Source: Margaritifera margaritifera
Taxonomy: Eukaryota > Mollusca > Bivalvia > Unionida > Margaritiferidae
NCBI GenBank assembly: GCA_029931535.1
Contig: JAQPZY010001569.1
Span: 4,196,001-4,260,000, forward strand
Direction: 5' to 3'
Length of the DNA: 64,000 nucleotides
The translations under genes were made by a program, and so were the position numbers. Under the pieces are notes generated by a model. The model made no database searches. It was not told the DNA's origin and saw nothing but the letters and a program-made list of their open reading frames with translations. How positions within the stretch are numbered: the stretch's first letter is position 1; each line of letters begins with the position of its first letter. Positions 24,972-35,164 of the stretch are shown one piece after another.

Positions 24972-25276
24972 GGCCGACAGGAGGAAAAGTTATGTTCGGC
25001 AGGGTCTAATCTACCGAAATATATCACATTTCTTTATATCTGATACGATTCTAGAATATACTATTAAAAATATCTTCGTTCGGTGTGCCAACGTCAGAAA
25101 TGGCGTCCGCCATTATGCCCCGTCAATGGCATACCACTAAATTTTCCTGTCGGCATACCGATCTAAGATATTTTTTCCAGTACATTTCCGAAGCATATCA
25201 GATGTCAAAAAATGAAAAAAGTGATATATTCCGGTATTTTGGAAACAGCTGGACCTAAATTTGCTTCCTGTCGGCC
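24972..25276. mobile_element. Long palindromic (foldback/MITE-like) element
   Basis: The ends are GGCCGACAGG and CCTGTCGGCC. Arms of about 140 bases pair imperfectly: ACCGAAATATATCAC at about 25014 matches the reverse complement of GTGATATATTCCGGT at about 25222, and AAAATATCTTCG near 25068 matches CTAAGATATTTT near 25167. The centre holds ATGGCGTCCGCCATTATGCC. There is no coding capacity. The family is not recognised. Confidence 0.65.
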
Positions 25277-25380
25277 GGTTGTTGCAATATTTATTTTACG
25301 TCTGCCCCCGACAACAGCTTCAGCGACAAACAAAAATATATAGACCATGCAGATATAGATTGTTTTAAAAGTAAATTAAA

Positions 25381-25400
25381 TATATATGTATATCTATATA

Positions 25401-25481
<81 letters not shown>
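25381..25481. repeat. (TA)n microsatellite
   Basis: Nearly pure TA run with a few TATC interruptions at the left end. Confidence 0.97.
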
Positions 25482-25483
<2 letters not shown>

Positions 25484-25706
25484 CACATCACAGAATGCGT
25501 ACATATGAAAATTTAGAGAAGAAATATGACCATTTTGATAGTAAAATGAATGCTCACAGACCATATCAATAATTCAGATATCAGGAAATGAAGGGGCTAG
25601 AAATTTTAATTTAAACTAAAGAAATAAGTAAAATACTAAATAATTACAAAATAAACAGTAAGGAAGCAGGATTAAAAGTAAAAGAAACTCAGTAAAACTT
25701 AACAAA

Positions 25707-25925
25707 CAGCAAGCTGATTGCCACTGACTTTTAAATAAAATGACACAAAGCTGATTGCCACTGACTTTTAAATAAAATGACACAAAGCTGATTGCCACTG
25801 ACTTTGAAATAAAATGACACAAAGCTGATTGCCACTGACTTTTAAATAAAATGACACAAAGCTGATTGCCACTGACTTTTAAATAAAATGACACAAAGCT
25901 GATTGCCACTGACTTTTAAATAAAA
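25707..25925. repeat. Minisatellite, 37-bp period, about 6 copies
   Basis: The unit contains AAGCTGATTGCCACTGACTT then TTAAATAAAATGACACA. Copies are nearly identical. Confidence 0.96.
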
Positions 25926-26744
<819 letters not shown>

Positions 26745-28045
26745 ATTTTTGTTTTAGAAAACATTTACTGTAAGTTCCAATTTCGAGCAATATGGATGCA
26801 ATTTATTCAAAGAGGCTGAAAGACCAGTAATTATTTTTGAAATCAATACCATATTATCAGTAAATACAATTGTGTAAAGTATTATTCCACAATCAATATT
26901 TTCTTGTAAAGTGTTTCCAAATCCTCCATAAAAATTGTAAATACAATCAGGGATAGTACTTCTCCTTGTCTTACACCAACAGAACAGTAAAACAAATAGA
27001 AAAGTAGCACACACGCATCACACAGGACTTTCATGTAATCAATTATCCACAGAGGCAGTTCTATTATTTTTCAAACCACATATAGCCTTGATTACCTCAT
27101 CACTGGTAATTTCAGCATCTAACTTTTCTAAAACAATATCATCATCGACATTCGAATAATTTTGAACCTTTTCATCTACTTGTGCCTCTGCTGATACAGG
27201 TGTATTACTTGACATATTCTTAAAGTATTCTTAAAAATAGCTATCGGTATATATTTCGTAGCCTTCTTTACCATTGCAAGAAGTAAATAATTTTCAAAAA
27301 TCGCTAAAATAGTTGAATCCTTGCTCTCTGGATTTAAGCGTAATGACAATAACTTTCAGTTAATATTCAGATAAAATGAGGGCAAATCTTTTAGTGTTGT
27401 AGTGCGTGCGTGCCCAATGGCTGTCAATTTTAGAGTAAGCGTGTCAGGCCTAGTAACAGTTGTTACAGCTTCCAAAGTGGACGCCTCATTTGTTGATTTG
27501 TCAATTCGTGCATAGTACCAAAATGTGTTAAAATCAAGTACGGGTACCTCAGAATTCCAGAAAAGTTCAAAACACTTTTCTTTAAAAATTATACAATCAA
27601 TGACCAACTTGGCTTTATCACTGAAATATGTGGATTTTCCTAAATCTATATCGTTAAATAACCGGTTATCCATTGGGTATCCTACAACCACTTGCTTTAC
27701 ATAGTTGTATAAGCTGCGTACCGATATTATTTTTACCTGCGCTATACACCGAGGCCCTCGAAAGGGACTGTTGAAGTACATGATAATCATTGTCACTATG
27801 ACCTCTCGATCATGCATCACAAAATCTTGATAGTTTGCAACTCGTGCAATAAAGTTTCTAGCAATGAAAATATTTTTTTTTATCATAAAAAATATTTTAT
27901 TATATTTTAGATTCACGTTAAAGAAGTTATATATATTAGAGCCCTCGTGATAAATATAAATAAAACTCAAATACACGTCATGTTCAAAGGGGAAAAATGA
28001 ATCATCAAGTTTCAACCAAGCAAAACAATAATGACAATTTTCCAT
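26745..28045 (-). pseudogene. Non-LTR retrotransposon relic (endonuclease to reverse transcriptase), minus strand
   Basis: The endonuclease lies at 28045-27356, a 229-codon open frame. It reads CFAWLKLDDSFFPFEHDVYL, then IARNFIARVANYQDFVMHDR at the GDFNAR position (the catalytic GD is lost) and NDIDLGKSTYFSDK. The start of the reverse transcriptase region follows at about 27230-27040 (LDAEITSDEVIKAICGLKNN). The palm comes at 26980-26754: GVRQGEVL, then FTDNMVLIS where FADD is expected, so a catalytic aspartate is replaced by N. The segment between the finger and palm is deleted, and frames shift several times. It resembles the same broad LINE group as 22345-24710 and 34430-35100. No function can remain. 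Confidence 0.78.
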
Positions 28046-28327
28046 AAAGAACGGTCTTCTGTATTGTGTGCTTTCTGGTTCTCTCTTTCTTCTAGCGCCA
28101 CAAAGAGTACGTTTTCCAGCACAGATATTGCTTTTAGATATATCAAATCCTTCTTAAGTGTGCATTTTCATTCTCCAGTTCTTACACTCTATCATCAAAT
28201 GTTCCTGTCGCAAATTCGATCACATCTACGCGATCTTCCATGTTGCTTCTCTGTGCCTCTACTCCCTTTCCTCTGTTATGGCAAACAATGTACATATCCG
28301 GGTCTTCGCAGTGTACAGCTCAACTGG
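28046..28327. other. No feature seen
   Basis: Spacer between the LINE relic and the first long direct repeat. Confidence 0.5.
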
Positions 28328-28750
28328 ACTCAGGTCACAATTAATACATCCGGTTCAGTGCTCACAAATGTAGTACCAGTCTATTTTTAGAGCAATTTTT
28401 CCTCTCTTATTTTGGCGATGATACACGAGTTAGATTTAGGCATTCTTGCTATTTATTTAAAGGTAATTGTTTATTCTTTAGAATATGAGCATTCTGGTGT
28501 GGTTGTCTGTATCTATTTTGGCGACAGTGCACAGTGAGTAATGAGGCATTGGTGTTGATCCGGAAGTGAAATCTGTCAGCCTCTCAGATGAATGCCGGTT
28601 AACATATGACAAGAACTTCGCCGCGAGTTCATTTTTGAAGATACTTTAGATCAACATATGATTTATTAGGATTTGGACAAAGTTAGAAAGTTCAGTACTG
28701 ACAAATAAATGTAGAGACTATAGAAGAAAATTAATTGTGGTCTGGGGCCT
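28328..28750 (+). repeat. Long direct repeat, copy 1 (about 423 bp)
   Basis: Closely matches 31858-32300 from GGACTCAGGTCACAATTAAT to GACTATAG..GTGGTCTGGGGCC. Copy 2 has about 30 extra bases after GAAATCTGTG, and copy 1 has about 13 extra near its end. Ends are not TG..CA, so an LTR pair is not favoured. The repeat includes the possible signal-peptide exon at 28485-28533. Confidence 0.85.
28485..28533 (+). CDS. Possible signal-peptide first exon, copy 1 (hypothetical)
   Basis: A pyrimidine-rich TTATTCTTTAG precedes AATATG. The frame then reads MSILVWLSVSILATVH and meets GTGAGT immediately after one more base (phase 1). A short polar start, a hydrophobic core of about 12 residues and a small-residue end (A-T-V-H-S) are the features of a secretory signal peptide, and phase-1 introns after signal peptides are common in animal secreted proteins. 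The same exon, with I replaced by N at residue 3 and S by G at the end, occurs at 32019-32067. No downstream exon is recognised, so this may be a relic or chance within a duplicated segment. Confidence 0.35.
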
Positions 28751-29022
28751 GTCAGTGGGAAGGTTATAAAAATTTAAATTGTTATCCCAAGTTCATTACT
28801 TAAAAGTAGACGCATGAAATTTGGACATTTTGTGTATATTGACTTTAAAATTAGAACTATGAAATAATTTTTTAAAAATATGTTAAAAAATTCAAATGAA
28901 TTTTCAAAGTAAAATTAACATTTTAATTTTTTTTCTAAAAACAATGCACACATATAGAGCCTGTGGGGTTGATACTCATTATTATCAGCATGCATGTATT
29001 CCTATACCTTATACAAGTTGCA

Positions 29023-29400
29023 ATGGTGGATATTTTTAAAATTCTGTCAGAGAAAATCTTGTTCAATTTTGTGCCAGCACCTAACAGAACTTGCATACTC
29101 TGGGCAGGAAATGTAACATCAAATAGGTTATATGGACTATTGTCATATAGGAACCATGAGACTACCATTTGGAAAAAGAAACATGTAAACAGACTGGGAT
29201 TAATGATAAAGATGAGAAATCTGAACATTCCAAAAGAGTTAGACGCATCCCATTTATGCCACAATAGTTTGTGTGTGAATGCAGACAACCTCAGCCTGGA
29301 ACCCCATCGTATCAACAACAACAGGCAGTACTGCAAAGAATATGGGAATTGTTTTGGACATGGTGAATTTCCAAACTGCATGCTACAGTTGAAATTGTGA
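29023..29400 (+). CDS. Small His-Me finger (zinc-binding) endonuclease-like protein, 125 aa
   Basis: The intact frame is 125 codons from the ATG at 29023; an upstream in-frame ATG at 28963 would add 20 hydrophobic residues. Residues 75-81 are ASHLCHN and 98-101 NNNR, matching the catalytic His and metal-binding Asn of the His-Cys box (I-PpoI-type) homing endonucleases. Zinc-ligand candidates are C79, C84, then C104, C110, H113 and C119 (CKEYGNC, FGH, PNC). C24 with the following W27 fits the upstream ligand region. Such stand-alone ORFs recur in invertebrate genomes and are often multicopy. It would bind or nick DNA in the nucleus if expressed. It lies between two long direct repeats and is divergent in orientation from the transposase relic at 30198-31705. 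No promoter was identified. Confidence 0.72.
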   Translation: MVDIFKILSEKILFNFVPAPNRTCILWAGNVTSNRLYGLLSYRNHETTIWKKKHVNRLGLMIKMRNLNIPKELDASHLCHNSLCVNADNLSLEPHRINNNRQYCKEYGNCFGHGEFPNCMLQLKL

Positions 29401-29499
29401 TGTGGAATTATTACAGGTATAATGATATGCCCTGCACACCCACCCACACACATCCACATAGAAATGTACATTAGCATGACATGGCTGGCTTGCTGGTTG

Positions 29500-29921
29500 C
29501 ATGGATACAATGGGATTAGTTTATTGATTGATTGATGGATGGATGGATTTATGCATTGATGATTGTTTGTGATAAATAAGGAGGATCGAAGAAAGAAAGA
29601 ATAACTGATCTTTATTTTATTTGACTGTGCTGGTATGACAGCTTTATCTTAAATAATACATTCACTCATTTATTCATTCATTCAATGCTACATTAATTAA
29701 TTAATAATTCATTCATTCATTCATTCATTCATTCGTTCGTTCGTTCGTTCATTCATTCATTCATTCATTCATTCATTCATTCATTCATTCATTCATTCAT
29801 TCATTCATTCATTTATTCATTCATTCATTCATTCATTCATTCATTCATTCATTCATTCATTCATTCATTCATTCATTCATTCATTCAGCCAGCCAGACAG
29901 CCAGACAGCCAGACAGTCAGT
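29500..29921. repeat. (ATTC)n with (GATG)n and CAGC/CAGA edges
   Basis: Short GATT/GATG repeats at about 29520-29550, scattered ATTC from 29650, then a dense ATTC array from 29709 to 29886 that ends in CAGCCAGACAG units. Confidence 0.93.
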
Positions 29922-30197
29922 CCGTTCATACTGTTTTAGAATATGTTAAAATGTTTTTTGTTTTTTTATTTCTTTATTTATGTGTTAATATTATAAGGAA
30001 ACTGTTTCGATCTCTCCGTAGGTCTTCTCAGGTGGTAGTAGCTAACACAACTACACATAACATGCGTTGTGTTACCTACGGATTTCCCCACGACAGTTTT
30101 CCATTTTATATTAGGTGTTTTTCATCGTGTCTTTGGGCACTATCATTTTGTACATGGACTAGGATCATCTTTTCTGTCGCAGTGTCCTTGGCTCCTG
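29922..30197. other. No feature seen
   Basis: Short spacer downstream of the transposase relic. Confidence 0.5.
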
Positions 30198-31705
30198 CTA
30201 AACCTGCACATAGGAGTGATCGCCCTTGGAATAACTGGCCAGTACGCCTTTGCAGTAGTCAGACTTCCTGTTGCCGGGCTGCGTTCTGTACCTCAGATGA
30301 GCCAGTATCGTATATCCTCGTCTTGCCAGTATACGTTTCCTGGTTTCCGGATGCTTTTCATACAATTGATGGTAAGTACAGTTTTTATCCATTTGATCCA
30401 GTGATCTCAGAGTCCTTGTGCAAGTAAACATCCCAAGTATTTTACTTTTGTATTTAGTGATGACCCAAGTCTGTTATTGAGTCTGTGTATTGTTGAATGT
30501 ACTCTTGCCTCAAAATTTCTTGAATAGTTAACATTTTTAGGTAAGGAAACACTGACTGATCTGTTCACAGCCTCACATTTCTGGGTGTTTGTGTTAAGTC
30601 GCAGTCTCTGTACAACATCATATGAAAGTTTAATTTTCAGCACTTCCAGGAGAAAATTCGTATCACTTTCTCTCATGTTTCGATGAGTCACTTGATGAGG
30701 GCCCGGAAATGCAGATTGTATTCATCAACTGTTAGTACTTCATCTCCCACAAACTTTAGGATAATGCCGACATGTGTTGCAGTCCCCAGAATAACACCGC
30801 AGAGTGGCACCCAGTACTTGAGGAAGTTGACATTGAATAATTCTAACATCACCACCGGTGTCCTTCACCATTCATTTGAAGATCAAACTGCAGCGGGTTT
30901 TAACATCTTGACTGATAATTTTCTGTTTCAGCTTTTTTCCTTCTTTTGTTCTTATTCCCGGAAACACATTTTCACTAAGAGTTGCAGAATTTCACCGTTT
31001 GAACTGGGAACGACCCAAATGAGTGTGCACCGACAATCGTTCTACTTTCCACATTGGATATAGAATGCTGTATGCATCCTGAACACAAGCAACAGCCCGA
31101 ACATCTCCGTATGGCGTTGCATGTCTAATGAGAATTTCTTGCAGCACAAACCTGTTACCTATTTATCTTGCCATTGCATGCTCTGAATGTGGTGTGACTG
31201 GTGACAGATTTGTTGTGCAATCAACATGGCCTCCTGGACATTGCACATCCAAACCTTGGTCTTTGAATCATGCTCCAGTCCAGCACAATTCGTTTTCTAC
31301 TGCAGCTCATGCAATGTATTGTTTCTCTGTGACAGTTTCACAGGCAATTCCAACAGCTTGAGATGAACTTTTATCAGGGTTCTTTTCATGTCCAAGCTAA
31401 TGGCATTGTATCTTGCATCAAATGCGACATTTATTTGCTCAGGATCCTGCACACCTCGCATGACATTAACTTGTCGGACTAGTTTGAGCTTGTCTGCCAT
31501 ATCTGTTTCATTTAGCTGCACAGTAGCTTGACCTAGAATGTCGGAAGCCCTTTGAATAGATGTTCTGCTAGGTGGTGGAATGTCAGTGGCTGCAAGTAGG
31601 TATCTAGCCCTGTAAAAAGTAATTACAGTTTATTTCAAGTGTTTATCTTAATTAATAAACTCACCATTTAACTTTAAATTTTGTGCATTTTTGACAGTCG
31701 GCCAT
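30198..31705 (-). pseudogene. Mutator-like (DDE) transposase relic with a 55-bp intron
   Basis: Exon 1 is 31705-31665 (MADCQKCTKFKVK), then a GTGAGT donor at 31664 and a TTTTTACAG acceptor at 31610. Splicing restores the frame into WARYLLAATDIPPPSRTSIQ, the conserved N-terminal region. Then come NVAFDARYN (first catalytic D, near 31420), CPGGHVDC (about 31235), MWKVERLSVHTHLGRSQFKR (about 31050-30990), LRCYSGDCNTC (about 30790) and LNTNTQKCEAVNRSVSVSLP (third catalytic E near 30573), ending DHSYVQV before the stop at 30198. The second motif, normally TTDGD, reads TPYGD, so that aspartate is lost. Internal stops and frameshifts lie near 31300, 31260, 30985, 30890 and 30425. The motif order is that of the animal Mutator-like transposase family. 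Terminal inverted repeats were not found. Confidence 0.85.
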
Positions 31706-31857
31706 TTTAAACTTCCTAGTGTTTCTAATGCAATGATGTCAGATAAAAGCATGTAACTATCATATGCATGGATCAAATTCATTGAAAATTTGCAGCAGTA
31801 TTTCGGACACATTTATTTTAGTTTTTTCCTATTCAGGTGAAAATTTCTAACCCTGAT
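31706..31857. other. Upstream region of the transposase relic
   Basis: About 150 bases between the transposase start and direct repeat copy 2. No promoter motif is clear. Confidence 0.4.
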
Positions 31858-32300
31858 AGGACTCAGATCACAATTAATACTTCCGGTTCAGTTTCCACAA
31901 ATATAATACCAGCCTACTTTTAGAGCAATTTTTCCTCTCTCGTTTTGGTAGTGATACATGAGTTTGATTTAGGCAATCTTGGCTTTTTATTTAAAGGTAA
32001 ATGTTTCTTCTTTAGAATATGAGCAATCTGGTGTGGTTGTCTGTATCTATTTTGGCGACAGTGCACGGTGAGTAATGAGGCATTGGTGTTGATCCGGAAG
32101 TGAAATCTGTGACCCATTGCATGTTGCTTTGTTTATAGTCCAGCCTCTCAGAAGAATGCCGGTTAACCTATGACAAGAACTTCGCCGTGAGTTCATCTTT
32201 AAAGATACTTTAAATCAATATATGATTTATTAGGATTTGGACACAGAGGAAAGTTCAGTACTGACAAACAAATGTAGAGACTATAGTGGTCTGAGGCCAA
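31858..32300 (+). repeat. Long direct repeat, copy 2 (about 443 bp)
   Basis: Matches 28328-28750 in the same orientation, about 3.5 kb away. It contains about 30 bases (GACCCATTGCATGTTGCTTT and following TATAG) absent from copy 1, and includes the second possible signal-peptide exon. Confidence 0.85.
32019..32067 (+). CDS. Possible signal-peptide first exon, copy 2 (hypothetical)
   Basis: TTCTTCTTTAG precedes AATATG. The frame reads MSNLVWLSVSILATVHG and meets GTGAGT after the first base of the last codon (phase 1). The donor context CACG-GTGAGT is better than in copy 1. The copy-2-specific insertion ends in TGCTTTGTTTATAG about 70 bases downstream, which could act as an acceptor, but no meaningful exon follows. 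It could be the first exon of a secreted protein whose other exons lie outside the window. Confidence 0.35.
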
Positions 32301-32423
32301 CTGGCTGCGAAGAGAAGTCATATTCACTGCATTGCATCAGGAGTCCATTAACGAATTTAAGTTATGAAGACTGTCGGTGACCATATCAGAAACCTTAAAT
32401 GTCTTTAGCAATGTTATCTATCT

Positions 32424-32424
<1 letters not shown>

Positions 32425-32484
<60 letters not shown>

Positions 32485-32520
32485 CCTACCTACCTACCTA
32501 CCTACCTACCTACCTACCTA
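32425..32520. repeat. Compound (TC)n(TACC)n microsatellite
   Basis: A TC run of about 55 bases joins TACC repeats. Confidence 0.96.
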
Positions 32521-32752
32521 TAGACACGCACATAGTATCTGAAGCCACCATCTTAATATCTAATCTAAGAGTAGGTGGCTTGCTTCTAGGCAAGATATGA
32601 AATACTAACACTATTTCCAAATTAAACAGATGGTACCCATTTTGCATACAGGTACAGGGTTTACAAGTTTGAATGAAAAGAAGTTAAGGTGTGGTTCATA
32701 ATGATCTATATGTCCATCTTATAACATTCAACAAACAAAGTGCTCCAAATGC
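32521..32752. other. No feature seen
   Basis: AT-rich spacer. Confidence 0.5.
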
Positions 32753-32888
32753 TTATTATTATTATTATTATTATTATTGTTGTTGTTGTTGTTGTTGTTG
32801 TTGCTGCTGCTGCTGCTGTTGTTGTTGTTGTTGTTTTGTTGTTGTTGTTGTTGTTGTTATTGTTATTATTATTATTATTATTATTATT
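32753..32888. repeat. (ATT)n(GTT)n(GCT)n(GTT)n(ATT)n microsatellite
   Basis: The trinucleotide blocks are arranged symmetrically (ATT, GTT, GCT, GTT, ATT), consistent with point mutations spreading from the centre of one triplet array. Confidence 0.96.
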
Positions 32889-34429
32889 GACCGAACTAAA
32901 TAGTGCGCATTTGAAAACCATGTACGGACATTCAAAAATGTAACAATAATATTGATTCCTTTAATGACGCAGATATAAATGCAGATCATAGCTTTTTCAT
33001 AGCAAGGTTGTTAATCTTATTTTTAACTTGCAAAATGGTAGGCCGTACAAAAAAATTTAAAGGTTGAAAATATTTATTTTACGCAAACTCATACTGTAAT
33101 TAAAAGATGAAATACAATTTCTTTATTTCAAGTAATCTAGAATTACCTTGAAAATATTTATTAACCCTTACCATAAGATGTCATATATCATTATTTAATC
33201 ATTATTTAGATAGACTGAGGGGTGGATGGGTGGGTCGATAGATGTTTAACCCACGGATAAAACGATAATGTCTTTGTGTCTATCTGAGTTTCCTTGTAAA
33301 TGTATTTTTAAATATGGCAGTCAAATCTAGAATCCCACTTCAGAACAACAAAAACACAAGAAGGAACATGATAGGTGAAATATTTTTTGGATTTAATTAG
33401 TTGTCCTTACTTTTCAGATGTAAGTGAAAACCTTAATTACGTATAAAGGGCAGATAACTATCTTTCAAATTGCTAGAGAGAAGGCTGCAAGCTATTAACT
33501 TACAAAAATAACGAATACTGATGAGGACAAATATGAACCACCGCGATCAAAGGCGACGATAACATTACCTTTAGTTATTATTGTGTGATCATTACGTGTG
33601 CCTCTCATATCTAAAACTTGTGCCGAACAAAGGTGTAGAGAGAAACTACGAGTGTAGCGTTACGTCGTTACTGACTTAATTATAGGTGTATTCCTTTAAA
33701 GACAATGCCGACAAGCTATTCATGTATATCAGTGTGTGCCAAGACCACATTTTGACCCCATCCCCCGCATCCACTTATCCATGACCAATTCAGAAATTTA
33801 GATCCACATGTTTACAACCCGATCGCAAAGGTCTACACGGAGCTATACAATTATACAGAGAGCTTCTAATTTTACATGTTTCTTTATTTTTCAATTTTCT
33901 TTCAAACCAATGACATACGCGTGCCGATGCGAATGTCTTCAAAATGAAGGAAATGCATTCAGATGCTTGAGCCATTTTCTTTGAACTTTCCTCGACCTAC
34001 GCTAAGAATTTTTTTTTTTTATTAAAATGATTTATTGATTAAGCTATATGTCTAATTCTGCAAATACATATAATGGTTTAGGAGTCGTGTCATTAAAAGT
34101 GCCTGATAATTCCCGCAATGGATCGAGATTATTTGAATAAAATATTTAGAGATCAATTTATATTAGACATTTGCAGGATTCAGAAGAATCCACATGTTTA
34201 CAACATATTACAACAGAATTCATTTTTTCTCCTATTTAACAAACTCTATCAGGTATTTAGCATGATAAATAAATAGATAAATAATTAACCCAAATTTGCT
34301 GTTCTTTTAAAATTATATTGCTTAGTTCACGAACTATTACGTTTGAAAGAGGTTACCTCTCCAAAGTTGGAGCAGGAATTAGGACTACCTCCCTCTGATG
34401 CGTGTGCGGGGGTGTCAACACAGAACAGA
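32889..34429. other. No feature seen
   Basis: About 1.5 kb of AT-rich sequence with no recognisable gene or repeat. Confidence 0.5.
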
Positions 34430-35100
34430 TCGGACCTGATGCAGAGTCTTTCCAAGAAAACCTTAACGTTTTCTTCGAGTACACTAAAATTTGGAAACTA
34501 AATGTTAATTTAAGAAAAACAAAAATATTAATATTTGGATCGCGTAATTGCACTCAGTTTAAATTTAAACAGGGTGGAAATACCATTGTTATTTTTGAGA
34601 AATTTAAATACCTAGGTATTATTTTTTCCAAAAATTGGCGATTCTTAAAAGCTATAAACCACACCTTTGAACAAGCAAAAAAAGCCATGCATCTTCTCTA
34701 TAGAAGAATAAACAATCGATTTACAGTTACAACTGTTCGATCACACAATTTTACATATTTAGCTGTACAGATGTGAAGTTTGGGAGTTCGAAAATACCCA
34801 GTTTATTGAAAATGTTCACCTTGAATTCCTAAGATATATAACAAAACTTTAAAAGAACACACCAGTTACTTTTCTGCATTCAGAACTTGGTAGGAAACCA
34901 AATGACATTTGTATTAAATGTCGCGTAATTGGATTTTGGATCTCAATAATAAATGCAAAATACTCCCAAATTTCCAACAAATTATACAACATCATGTTGA
35001 GTGACATACATTACGGCTTTATTTGTAAATTGTTTGAACATAAATTTTTATTTCAGTTGAAAGAATTTATCTGCTCTACCAAGCATCAATACGTAACCTT
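34430..35100 (+). pseudogene. Non-LTR retrotransposon relic (reverse transcriptase palm to thumb region)
   Basis: The open frame reads FQENLNVFFEYTKIWKLNVN, then LRKTKILIFGSRN and FKYLGIIFSKNWRF, then FEQAKKAMHLLYRRINN. These are the segments that follow the FADD motif in LINE reverse transcriptases. A frameshift near 34760 moves to a frame reading CEVWEFENTQFIENVHLEFL, interrupted by TAA near 34850. It continues HSELGRKPNDICIKCRVIGF to about 35090. FADD itself and everything upstream are missing. The same broad group as the relics at 22345 and 26745. Confidence 0.75.
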
Positions 35101-35164
35101 CAAGGTCTGAAAGCACATCTTTAAATGAGTTATTTATACAGGAATGTTGTTCGTTCTTCGAGTT

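Noticed and set aside
28328..32300. LTR retrotransposon interpretation of the paired direct repeats
   Set aside because: There are no TG..CA termini, primer-binding site, polypurine tract, gag or reverse transcriptase between them; the interior holds a transposase relic on the opposite strand.
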